In this document: positions 6,497 to 13,081 of the stretch, one piece after another
Layout: each line of letters opens with the position of its first letter
Numbering within the stretch: position 1 is the first letter of the stretch
NCBI GenBank assembly: GCA_965369375.1
Contig: CBDUQN010000076.1
Span: 1-14,783, forward strand
Length of the DNA stretch: 14,783 nucleotides
Source of the DNA: CBDUQN01 sp965369375
Lineage (GTDB): Bacteria; Krumholzibacteriota; Krumholzibacteriia; Krumholzibacteriales; Krumholzibacteriaceae
Direction: 5' to 3'
Made by a program: the position numbers and the translations under genes
Notes under the pieces: generated by a model
What the model was told of the DNA's origin: nothing
The model's input: only the letters and a program-made list of their open reading frames with translations
Databases searched by the model: none

Positions 6497-7237
6497 GTGA
6501 TGAGAAAGTATTCAGCGGCCCTGAGCAACGCAGAGAAAGTCTACCAGCGGACGGAAATCCCCATTCGTGTTTCCGGACTGGGAGTTCGGGAGAAGAGCCG
6601 GTGGGAATCGTTCGTGAAGCGCTTTCTAGATGCCGTAGTGGGTCTTTTTGTATTAGTTTTGGGATTTCCATTCTTACTCGCGCTTGCGCTTCTTATCAAG
6701 CTCACATCCAAAGGTCCCGTATTATTCAAACAGAAGAGAATCGGCGAGAATGGCAAGCCGTTTTCTTTTTATAAATTCCGCACCATGCGAGTAGATGCCG
6801 ACGACTCCCTCCACCGAAAATTCACACAAGATTTCATCAGGGGCCAGATGTCTCAAACAAATCTTGACGGGAACGGTGCAACTTTATATAAGTTAACAAG
6901 AGATCCGCGAATCACCCCGGTGGGGAGCTTCTTGAGAAGAACGAGCCTCGATGAGCTCCCGCAGTTTATCAACATTCTCCGGGGTGAAATGGCGCTGGTC
7001 GGTCCGAGGCCGCCCGTACCTTACGAGTATGACTGCTATAAAGATTGGCACAAAATGAGACTCGCAGTGAAGCCCGGGCTGACTGGGCTGTGGCAGGTCA
7101 GCGGGAGAAGCAGTGTTTCGTTCCATGAAATGGTCATGCTCGATCTGCACTACATCGAGAACTGGTCTCTGAGGATGGATCTCAATATAATTTTAGCGAC
7201 CTTTCCTGTGATGTTCGCGGGGACCGGTGGCTACTAA
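6497..7237 (+). CDS. Undecaprenyl-phosphate sugar-1-phosphate transferase (WbaP/ExoY family)
   Basis: This initiating enzyme should move a sugar-1-phosphate from a nucleotide sugar to undecaprenyl phosphate on the inner face of the membrane. The 246-residue chain has an N-terminal basic segment, one hydrophobic helix at about 46-68 (re-entrant in this family), FKQKRIG and KFRTM (77-97), DPRITPVGSFLRRTSLDELPQ (136-156) with the catalytic D152-E153, MALVGPRPP (165-173) and KPGLTGLWQVSGR (192-204). It is the short, monotopic form without the long four-helix N-terminus of full WbaP. GTG at 6497 lies 7 nt after AGGA (6486-6489) and an ATG follows directly at 6500; either could be the start. It sits between the aminotransferase and the oxidoreductase, so the sugar they make may be the one it loads, which is inference. 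Confidence 0.9.
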   Translation: MMRKYSAALSNAEKVYQRTEIPIRVSGLGVREKSRWESFVKRFLDAVVGLFVLVLGFPFLLALALLIKLTSKGPVLFKQKRIGENGKPFSFYKFRTMRVDADDSLHRKFTQDFIRGQMSQTNLDGNGATLYKLTRDPRITPVGSFLRRTSLDELPQFINILRGEMALVGPRPPVPYEYDCYKDWHKMRLAVKPGLTGLWQVSGRSSVSFHEMVMLDLHYIENWSLRMDLNIILATFPVMFAGTGGY

Positions 7238-7252
7238 ACGGATGGAGGAGTT

Positions 7253-8287
7253 TTGCTAGCAGTCGGTGTCATCGGTTGTGGCTACTGGGGCCCCAATCTA
7301 ATCAGAAATTTCATTAATCTGCACGATTCCCAGGTGAAAATTTGTGCCGATATCGAACGGGAACGCCTCGAGCACATGCAGCAGCTGTACCCATCGCTGA
7401 TGATAACGGAGGACTATAGCGATATCGTGGGTGATCCCGACATTGAAGCCGTTGTGATAGCTACTCCCGTTTCGGCTCACTTTCCGATTGCCAGGGAGGC
7501 GCTGAAAGCCGGAAAGCACGTTTTCGTGGAGAAACCGCTCGCCGGATCAGTCAAGGAGGGTGTAAAGCTCATCGACCTCGCTGACAGCCAGGGAAAGGTT
7601 TTAATGGTCGGGCATACGTTTGTGTTTACAGCCGCCGTCAATAAGATCAAGGACCTGATAAGCGCCGAAGAATTGGGAGATATTTTCTATATATCATCGT
7701 CCCGCGTCAATCTCGGCATCTTCCAGGAAGATATAAACGTTGTCTGGGATCTCGCACCGCACGATATTTCGATCATGAACTACATCCTCGGCTCGCGACC
7801 CGTTTCGGTCTCTGCGATCGGGCATTCATATATACAGCCGAAAATAGAAGATGTGGCGTTTCTCAATCTTATCTATCCGGAGAATATTCTCGCCAATATC
7901 CAGGTTTCCTGGCTCAATCCCAACAAGATTCGTAAGACAACGGTCGTCGGGAGCAAAAAGATGCTCCTCTACGATGATGTTTCGAGCCTGGAGAAGATTC
8001 GAATTTATGACAAGGGCGTTTCGGTGACGCCCCACTATGATAGCTTTGGTGAATTCCAGCTATCGTATCGATACGGCGATATCTCCATCCCGAAACTCGA
8101 CGACGCCGAGCCGCTCAAGATCGAATGCCAGCATTTCGTCGACTGCATCCAGAATGGAGCATCTTCGATCTCCAGCGGCAGGCACGGTCTCGAGGTGCTT
8201 CTGGTTCTCGATGCCGCAGAACGTTCCATCAAGGAGCACGGGAAAAAGATCGACATCGATTACCCGGATTCATTGAACTCCATATGA
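7253..8287 (+). CDS. Gfo/Idh/MocA-family NAD-dependent sugar oxidoreductase
   Basis: A 344-residue oxidoreductase with the N-terminal Rossmann motif GVIGCGYWGPN (residues 5-15), the family signature VEKPLA (92-97) with the catalytic lysine K94, and the DLAPHDISIM segment (166-175) with the conserved Asp/His. It should oxidise a hydroxyl of a nucleotide sugar to a ketone. In the Wbp pathway WbpB does this at C3 of UDP-N-acetylglucosaminuronate before WbpE transaminates it. The start is a TTG at 7253 with GGAGGAG (7244-7250) just before it, 15 nt after the sugar transferase stop. No ATG gives a complete Rossmann strand. Its TGA overlaps the acyltransferase ATG (ATGA), so the two are probably translationally coupled. 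The specific substrate is inferred from neighbours. Confidence 0.85.
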   Translation: MLAVGVIGCGYWGPNLIRNFINLHDSQVKICADIERERLEHMQQLYPSLMITEDYSDIVGDPDIEAVVIATPVSAHFPIAREALKAGKHVFVEKPLAGSVKEGVKLIDLADSQGKVLMVGHTFVFTAAVNKIKDLISAEELGDIFYISSSRVNLGIFQEDINVVWDLAPHDISIMNYILGSRPVSVSAIGHSYIQPKIEDVAFLNLIYPENILANIQVSWLNPNKIRKTTVVGSKKMLLYDDVSSLEKIRIYDKGVSVTPHYDSFGEFQLSYRYGDISIPKLDDAEPLKIECQHFVDCIQNGASSISSGRHGLEVLLVLDAAERSIKEHGKKIDIDYPDSLNSI

Positions 8288-8925
8288 TGAGCGACGAAAG
8301 AGACAAGCGAAGGATGGGCGTTGTTCACCTCGGTGAGGGTGCAATCGTAGATCCCGAGGCCGTGGTGGGGTACCTGTCACCGAGAGAGGGCATAAGTGAG
8401 GAGCTCCATGTAGGCGCGCATGCCCGCATTCGAAGCGGGTGTGTTGTATATGCCGGCTCCACGATCGGTGACCATCTCGAGACGGGCCATAATACGATTA
8501 TCAGGGAAGAGAGTGAGATCGGAGACCATTTCTCGATCTGGAACAATTCCGTGCTGGATTACGGGTGCACGATCGGGAATGGCGTGAAGATCCACTGCAA
8601 TGTCTATGTTGCCCAGTTCACCGTTATCGAGGACGATGCATTCCTTGCCCCCGGCGTCAAAATTGCAAACGATTATCATCCCGGCTGTCCCGAGTCGCGG
8701 GAATGCATGCGCGGTCCTGTTTTGAAGAAGGGCTGCCGTATCGGTGTCAATGTTACGGTGCTTCCCTACGTGACGATAGGAGAGGGGACGCTCGTGGGAA
8801 GCGGATCCGTTGTAACGAAGGATCTCCCGGCGGGCGTTGTGGCATATGGCAATCCGGCTTCGGTTGCTTGTAAGCTCGAGGATCTCCGCTGCAAGACAGG
8901 CCGAAGAGAGGCTCCCTACCTTTGA
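8284..8925 (+). CDS. Left-handed beta-helix (hexapeptide) N-acetyltransferase
   Basis: A 213-residue acyltransferase with many imperfect hexapeptide turns: GAIVDP, GAHARIRSG, YAGSTIGDH, REESEIGDHFSIWN, YGCTIGNGVKIHCN, EDDAFLAPGV, then KKGCRIGVNVTVLPYVTIGEGTLVGSG and VVTKDLPAGVVAYGNPA near the end. A loop with NDYHPGCPESRECMRGP (about residues 128-144) interrupts the helix, as in WbpD-type enzymes, and holds a histidine that may be catalytic. It probably acetylates the amino group installed by the aminotransferase, using acetyl-CoA, as a trimer. The start at 8284 forms ATGATGAGC overlapping the oxidoreductase stop. The frame is open for 53 codons upstream, but that part overlaps the oxidoreductase in another frame and lacks hexapeptide character. 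Confidence 0.85.
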   Translation: MMSDERDKRRMGVVHLGEGAIVDPEAVVGYLSPREGISEELHVGAHARIRSGCVVYAGSTIGDHLETGHNTIIREESEIGDHFSIWNNSVLDYGCTIGNGVKIHCNVYVAQFTVIEDDAFLAPGVKIANDYHPGCPESRECMRGPVLKKGCRIGVNVTVLPYVTIGEGTLVGSGSVVTKDLPAGVVAYGNPASVACKLEDLRCKTGRREAPYL

Positions 8926-8937
8926 TAACTTCATGAC

Positions 8938-10086
8938 ATGAATTCTTTCCCTCACAGGTCCAAGGTTTTTCTCCTTGCTTCAACTTTGACAACCGGCGGC
9001 GCCGAACAGGTCATCAGGGCCCTCGCGATCGGATTGCCTGCGTACGGTTTCAATACACATATTGTTTGTCTCCATGAGCTCGGGGATCTCGGCATGGAGA
9101 TATCCAAGCATGGGATCACGGCCGACTTCGGATTCTCGAGGGGGCGCCTTGATCCGTTTGTATTCTTTCGGCTCGTTCGTCTCTTTCGAGGAGAGAACGA
9201 CGCGATACTCTGTTCGCTCGATCATCACGACGCCATATTCTGGGGGGCCGTATCGTCGTCCTTCGCCGGCGTCAGGCACAGGATTCTCGCGATACACTCG
9301 ACGGGGCTCTGGGGAAAGGGAGGTTCCTTTTCTCACTCGGATCGGCTCGTTCTCTCACGCTATGATCGCATCGTGGCCCTGGCGCAGATCCATGCGGATT
9401 ACCTGGAAAAAGACGAGGGTATCGGCAGAGACAAAATAGCGATTATTAATAATGGAATCGACACAGATCGTTTCAAACCTCCCGCATCGAATGTCGAGCG
9501 GGCCGCATTGCGGGAAGGGTTGAATATACCTGCAAATAGCTTTGTCGTTGCGATTGTCGCAGTGCTTCGCCCCGAAAAGAATCATGAGATGCTGCTGCGC
9601 GCCGCCCGGGAGGTGGCGGCGAATAATGAAAAATTTATCCTTTTGATCGTGGGCGACGGACAAGAGGCAGGGAACTTGCACCGGATGGCCCAGGAGCTAT
9701 CGCTCGGGGAGGCGGTGCGATTTATGGGACAGAGAAGTGACATCCCTGATATTCTATCCATATCGGATGTTTCGGTTCTCTGTTCGCATCCGATTGTCGA
9801 GACGTTCCCTCTCGCCGTGCTCGAATCGATGGCAACGGGTATCCCGGTCGTTGCGACTGCCGTAGGTTCGATACCGGAGATGCTCGAGAGCGGAAAAGAG
9901 GGTGTCCTCATACCGTCCGGTGATACGGAAGCACTCACGGAGGCGATTGTTTCTCTCGCGAGGGACCCGGAGCGCAGGAAGAGAATGGGGCAGGCGGGGA
10001 GAAAAAAAGCGGAAGAGCGCTATAGCGAAAGTCGCATGGTCGAGGGATATGCGAACCTCTGCAGGAGTCTGCTCGAGGGGCGATAG
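8938..10086 (+). CDS. Glycosyltransferase family 4
   Basis: A 382-residue GT-B glycosyltransferase. The N-terminal acceptor domain has KVFLLASTLTTGGAEQVIRALA (from residue 9), where TGGAEQV is the glycine-rich acceptor loop typical of GT4. The donor domain starts after IINNGIDTDRFKP and shows AVLRPEKNHEMLLRAA, then SHPIVETFPLAVLESMATG with the paired glutamates near 288 and 295, and VVATAVGSIPEML. It should add one sugar to the lipid-linked oligosaccharide. The ATG at 8938 follows the acyltransferase stop by 12 nt and has no clear ribosome site, so translation probably depends on the upstream gene. The donor sugar cannot be read from the sequence. Confidence 0.88.
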   Translation: MNSFPHRSKVFLLASTLTTGGAEQVIRALAIGLPAYGFNTHIVCLHELGDLGMEISKHGITADFGFSRGRLDPFVFFRLVRLFRGENDAILCSLDHHDAIFWGAVSSSFAGVRHRILAIHSTGLWGKGGSFSHSDRLVLSRYDRIVALAQIHADYLEKDEGIGRDKIAIINNGIDTDRFKPPASNVERAALREGLNIPANSFVVAIVAVLRPEKNHEMLLRAAREVAANNEKFILLIVGDGQEAGNLHRMAQELSLGEAVRFMGQRSDIPDILSISDVSVLCSHPIVETFPLAVLESMATGIPVVATAVGSIPEMLESGKEGVLIPSGDTEALTEAIVSLARDPERRKRMGQAGRKKAEERYSESRMVEGYANLCRSLLEGR

Positions 10087-10142
10087 CTTCAAGGAATACG
10101 TGACTCACTAAAGGTGCCTGATCGAAAGGCGATAGATAATAC

Positions 10143-11258
10143 ATGGCTGTATCGAGCCCTATTAAAGTGGCAATGATAGGCTCCAAGGGTTTGCCCGCCG
10201 TATTTGGAGGCATCGAACGCCATGTCGAGGAGGTTGGCAAACGGCTGGCCCTCAAGGGGCACGAGATCACCGTTTTCGGACGTAAACCGTTCAGTACCGG
10301 CGGAGAGCACCTCGGCATGAAGGTGAAAGTGCTTCCTTCTATCCAGACAAAGAATCTGGAGACCGCAACAAATTCGTTTGCCGCCACACTGTCCGCTTCA
10401 TCGAGCGATTTCGATATCATTCACTATCACGGGATCGGACCTTCGATATTCAGCTGGATTCCGTCTCTATTCGGAAAGACAACCGTTGCTACGATTCATG
10501 CCCCCGATTATAGGCAGAGCAAATGGGGGCCGGCGGCTCGGTTTCTGCTGCGGCAGGGGGAGCGCACGGCCATGCGCCGCTGCACAGCCGTTATCGCTGT
10601 CTCCCGGCTCATGGCGGGGAATCTCGCGACGGCATTCAACAGGAAGGTTCGATATATTCCGAACGGCGCTGCGATCTTCGACATACCTCCAATCAACGAT
10701 ATCTCGAGATTCGGCCTCGAGCGCGAAGGATACATCCTGACCGTCGGTCGCTTTATCTATGAGCGGGGATTCCATACATTGCTCGAGGCTTATAAGAATA
10801 TCGAAACAGACAAGCGGCTCGTCATCGTTGGTGACGCCCGTTTCGAAGAGCGGTATGCAGCGGGACTGGGGGAACTGGCCGATGAGCGGGTTCTCTTCGC
10901 CGGATATATATCTGGCCGGCCGCTCGATGCACTCTATGCGCACTGCGCCTTTTATGTGCTTCCCTCTCTCGTTGAGGGGCTGCCCATTTCGCTTCTCGAG
11001 GCAATGAGCTTTGCCCGTCCGGTTCTTGTGAGCGACATACCGGAAAATCTCGAAGTAGCGGAAGATATCGGATTGACATTCAAGACCGAGGACAGGCACG
11101 ATCTCGCGCGCGCACTGCGCCTCATGCTCGAGATGAACGATGAAGAGAAACGTGAGATGGGCGGGCGGGGGAGAGAGCGTGTTGCGCGCAACTATACCTG
11201 GGACATGGTAACCGATCGGCTCGAGGAGCTCTATCTCGAGCTCTGTGCGTCAAAGTGA
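10143..11258 (+). CDS. Glycosyltransferase family 4 (rhamnosyltransferase-like N-terminus)
   Basis: A 371-residue GT-B enzyme. Its opening KVAMIGSKGLPAVFGGIERHVEEVG (from residue 8) has the pattern GSxGxPAxxGGxExxVEE seen in the DUF1972 group of GT4 enzymes, several of which are rhamnosyltransferases. HYHGIGP and IHAPDYRQSKWG follow, then RYIPNGA, VGRFIYERGFHTLLEAY and LPSLVEGLPISLLEAMSFARPVLVSDIPEN with the paired glutamates near 278 and 285. Use of dTDP-rhamnose would suit the RmlA and RmlC-like genes at the left of the window, but this is inference. The gene begins 56 nt after the previous glycosyltransferase; AAAGG (10125-10129) is rather far, 13 nt from the ATG. The last 40 nt, including the stop, are part of a diverged tandem duplication with downstream DNA. 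Confidence 0.87.
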   Translation: MAVSSPIKVAMIGSKGLPAVFGGIERHVEEVGKRLALKGHEITVFGRKPFSTGGEHLGMKVKVLPSIQTKNLETATNSFAATLSASSSDFDIIHYHGIGPSIFSWIPSLFGKTTVATIHAPDYRQSKWGPAARFLLRQGERTAMRRCTAVIAVSRLMAGNLATAFNRKVRYIPNGAAIFDIPPINDISRFGLEREGYILTVGRFIYERGFHTLLEAYKNIETDKRLVIVGDARFEERYAAGLGELADERVLFAGYISGRPLDALYAHCAFYVLPSLVEGLPISLLEAMSFARPVLVSDIPENLEVAEDIGLTFKTEDRHDLARALRLMLEMNDEEKREMGGRGRERVARNYTWDMVTDRLEELYLELCASK

Positions 11259-11310
11259 ATCTCCTCGGCTCGAGGAGCTCTATCTCGAGCTCAGCGGGTC
11301 GATATGAATC
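11216..11310 (+). repeat. Diverged 49-bp tandem duplication over a gene end
   Basis: Copy 1 (11216-11261) covers the last codons and the stop of the glycosyltransferase gene; copy 2 (11265-11310) follows at a 49-bp period. The first 28 nt are identical and the next 18 match at 12 positions. Each copy contains CTCGAG and GAGCTC palindromes that can pair within or between copies, so the duplicated segment may fold as a hairpin after the gene. Confidence 0.8.
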
Positions 11311-11365
11311 GCGCCGGTTGTGGGATGCCGATGTCGGGGCGAGCCCGGTCGGCGGCCAATTTTTA

Positions 11366-11394
11366 TTGACACTAGTCAGGGTTTCTGTTACGAA
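11366..11394 (+). promoter_or_regulatory. Possible promoter of the lipoprotein-galT-glgA group
   Basis: A perfect TTGACA (11366-11371) is followed after 17 nt by TACGAA (11389-11394), a weak -10. It lies in the 181-nt gap before the lipoprotein gene, the largest gap in the rightward cluster. CAGGGTTT occurs twice, at 11377-11384 and 11397-11404, 20 bp apart across the -10, and could be an operator. It would separate glycogen/galactose genes from the polysaccharide genes. Confidence 0.4.
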
Positions 11395-11439
11395 GGCAGG
11401 GTTTACAGGTGGCGGCGAAAAGGGAGGAAGTGATCTGGA

Positions 11440-12003
11440 ATGAAACGAAATAAATCCTTCTGGATTCCCCTGATCGTGATCTCCGGTCTGATTTTTCTAT
11501 CGACATGTCTTGGCTGTGCGAAGAAGCAAACGAGCGGTGGGATGGTATCGGAGAGCGAGCCTCGGGATGTTCCAGCGGAAACGAATAGACCGAAAGAGCC
11601 CGCGGGGACGCCGATCAAACCCGCACCCGGTTACGATCTCGAAAACGAGATGCTTGAGGATGACGAACGTGTAAAGCCGGAAGATTTGGAAGAAGAGATC
11701 GAGCCCCTTGAATCCGATACATTTGCCGTGAGCGATGTTGCTGTGGAAAAAACAGAAGCTTCCGATTACGGTCTCGGGTATCGCGTTCAGGTTTTTGCTT
11801 CGAGCGAGCTCGAGAAGGCTAAGAGCATAAAGGCGAAGATAATCGCTGATACGGGATATCCCGCTTATATCGAGTTCGAGAGCGGCCTCTACAAGGTGCG
11901 TGTCGGCAACTTCAGAAAAAGAGAAGCGGCGGCACAGGCGAGATCCGACATCGTGGAATTCTTTCCAGATTGCTGGATCGTGCAGACGACGATAAAGAAG
12001 TAA
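11440..12003 (+). CDS. Lipoprotein with C-terminal SPOR domain
   Basis: A 187-residue probable envelope protein. Residues 1-26 form a signal peptide (basic MKRNK, hydrophobic FWIPLIVISGLIFL) ending in LSTCLGCAKK, so lipidation would be at C23 or C26. Neither is a textbook lipobox: LSTC has Thr before the Cys, and CLGC has Cys at -3. Residues 30-110 are a Pro/Glu/Asp-rich linker, very acidic at 67-92. Residues 111-185 form a SPOR domain (YRVQVFASSELEKAKSIKAKI, then GLYKVRVGNFRKREAA), a fold that binds septal peptidoglycan stripped of stem peptides. It probably sits in the periplasm, anchored to a membrane. GGGAGG (11422-11427) lies 12 nt before the ATG. No link with the adjacent galT is evident; it may be a division or cell-wall protein that happens to adjoin. 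Confidence 0.8.
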   Translation: MKRNKSFWIPLIVISGLIFLSTCLGCAKKQTSGGMVSESEPRDVPAETNRPKEPAGTPIKPAPGYDLENEMLEDDERVKPEDLEEEIEPLESDTFAVSDVAVEKTEASDYGLGYRVQVFASSELEKAKSIKAKIIADTGYPAYIEFESGLYKVRVGNFRKREAAAQARSDIVEFFPDCWIVQTTIKK

Positions 12004-12036
12004 CGTTTACTTTTCAGGAAAGGGGCAGCGAACCCG

Positions 12037-13050
12037 ATGCCAGAATTGCGGAAGGATCCGGTTATCGGTAGATGGGTGATTATCTCCACCGAGCGGGGAA
12101 AGAGACCGATGGATTTCAAGCAGGAGAAGCGCCCCGCGAAAGGAGGTTTCTGCCCCTTCTGTGAGGGGAACGAGGACAAGACGCCGCCCGAGGTGCTTGC
12201 CTACCGGGATCCGAAGACCGTGCCCAATACACCGGGCTGGAAGGTCCGGGTCGTGCCGAACAAGTGGCCGGCGCTGCAGATAGAGGGTGATCTGGACAAG
12301 CGCGGCATCGGTTTATACGACTTGATGCGTGGAGTGGGTGCACACGAGGTCCTCATCGAATCTCCCGACCATAACATCCAATTATCCGATCTTTCGACGA
12401 AGCACATAGAGAGCATCTTCTGGGCGCTCCGCGACAGGAGCATCGATCTGAACAAGGATTCCCGATTCAAGTACATATTGATATTCAAGAACAGGGGAGA
12501 GGAGGCCGGTGCTTCTCTCGAGCATTCCCACATACAGCTCATCGCTACTCCCATCATCCCGAAGAGGGCCATGGAGGAACTCGAAGGCGCTAAATTTCAT
12601 TACCAGCTCAAGGAGCGCTGCATCTTCTGTGATATCCTCAAGCAGGAGATGGAAGACAAGAAGCGCATCATATTCAAGAACGATCATTACATCGCCATTG
12701 CACCATTCGCAGCCCGCTTCCCTTTTGAATCCTGGATTCTTCCGCTCGAACATGTCGCGTCATTTGAACGAAGCAACACGAAAACATTCTCCGCTCTCGC
12801 CGGCATGGTGAAAACCGTGCTCCAGCGAATAGATAACGTTCTGGACACTCCGCCGTTCAACTTCATAATTCACACCGCGCCGTGCAAAACCCCCGGACTC
12901 GAATATTATCACTGGCACATGGAGCTGATGCCGAAATTGACCCGGGTTGCCGGCTTCGAGTGGGGGAGCGGTTTCTACATAAATCCCACTCCACCTGAGG
13001 AGGCGGCTGTCGCCCTCGGCGAAATGGTGGAGATCCAGCAGCCGGAATAG
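12037..13050 (+). CDS. galT: Galactose-1-phosphate uridylyltransferase family protein
   Basis: A 337-residue member of the GalT branch of the HIT superfamily, which exchanges UMP between UDP-glucose and galactose-1-phosphate through a uridylyl-histidine. The opening LRKDPVIGRWVIISTERGKRP is typical. Zinc-site residues are visible: C39 and C42 in CPFC, H103 in GAHEV and H163. The nucleophile is H165 in EHSHIQ (162-167), where E. coli GalT has HPHGQ. A second CIFC (195-198) and YYHWHMELMP near residue 288 follow. AGGAAAGGGG lies upstream of the ATG. The gene is 31 nt upstream of glgA, so the pair may link galactose or UDP-glucose use to glycogen. ADP-glucose-linked relatives of GalT exist, so the true nucleotide and sugar partners are open. 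Confidence 0.87.
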   Translation: MPELRKDPVIGRWVIISTERGKRPMDFKQEKRPAKGGFCPFCEGNEDKTPPEVLAYRDPKTVPNTPGWKVRVVPNKWPALQIEGDLDKRGIGLYDLMRGVGAHEVLIESPDHNIQLSDLSTKHIESIFWALRDRSIDLNKDSRFKYILIFKNRGEEAGASLEHSHIQLIATPIIPKRAMEELEGAKFHYQLKERCIFCDILKQEMEDKKRIIFKNDHYIAIAPFAARFPFESWILPLEHVASFERSNTKTFSALAGMVKTVLQRIDNVLDTPPFNFIIHTAPCKTPGLEYYHWHMELMPKLTRVAGFEWGSGFYINPTPPEEAAVALGEMVEIQQPE

Positions 13051-13081
13051 CAACACCCCATATAAGGACGGTTAGCGACGC

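Noticed and set aside
7242..7259. Five-codon frame ATG-GAG-GAG-TTT-TGC-TAG overlapping the oxidoreductase start
   Set aside because: It consists of the ribosome site itself and is readily explained by chance.
8125..8283. 53-codon in-frame N-terminal extension of the acyltransferase
   Set aside because: It overlaps the oxidoreductase in another frame and has no hexapeptide pattern; the ATGA junction at 8284 gives a natural start.
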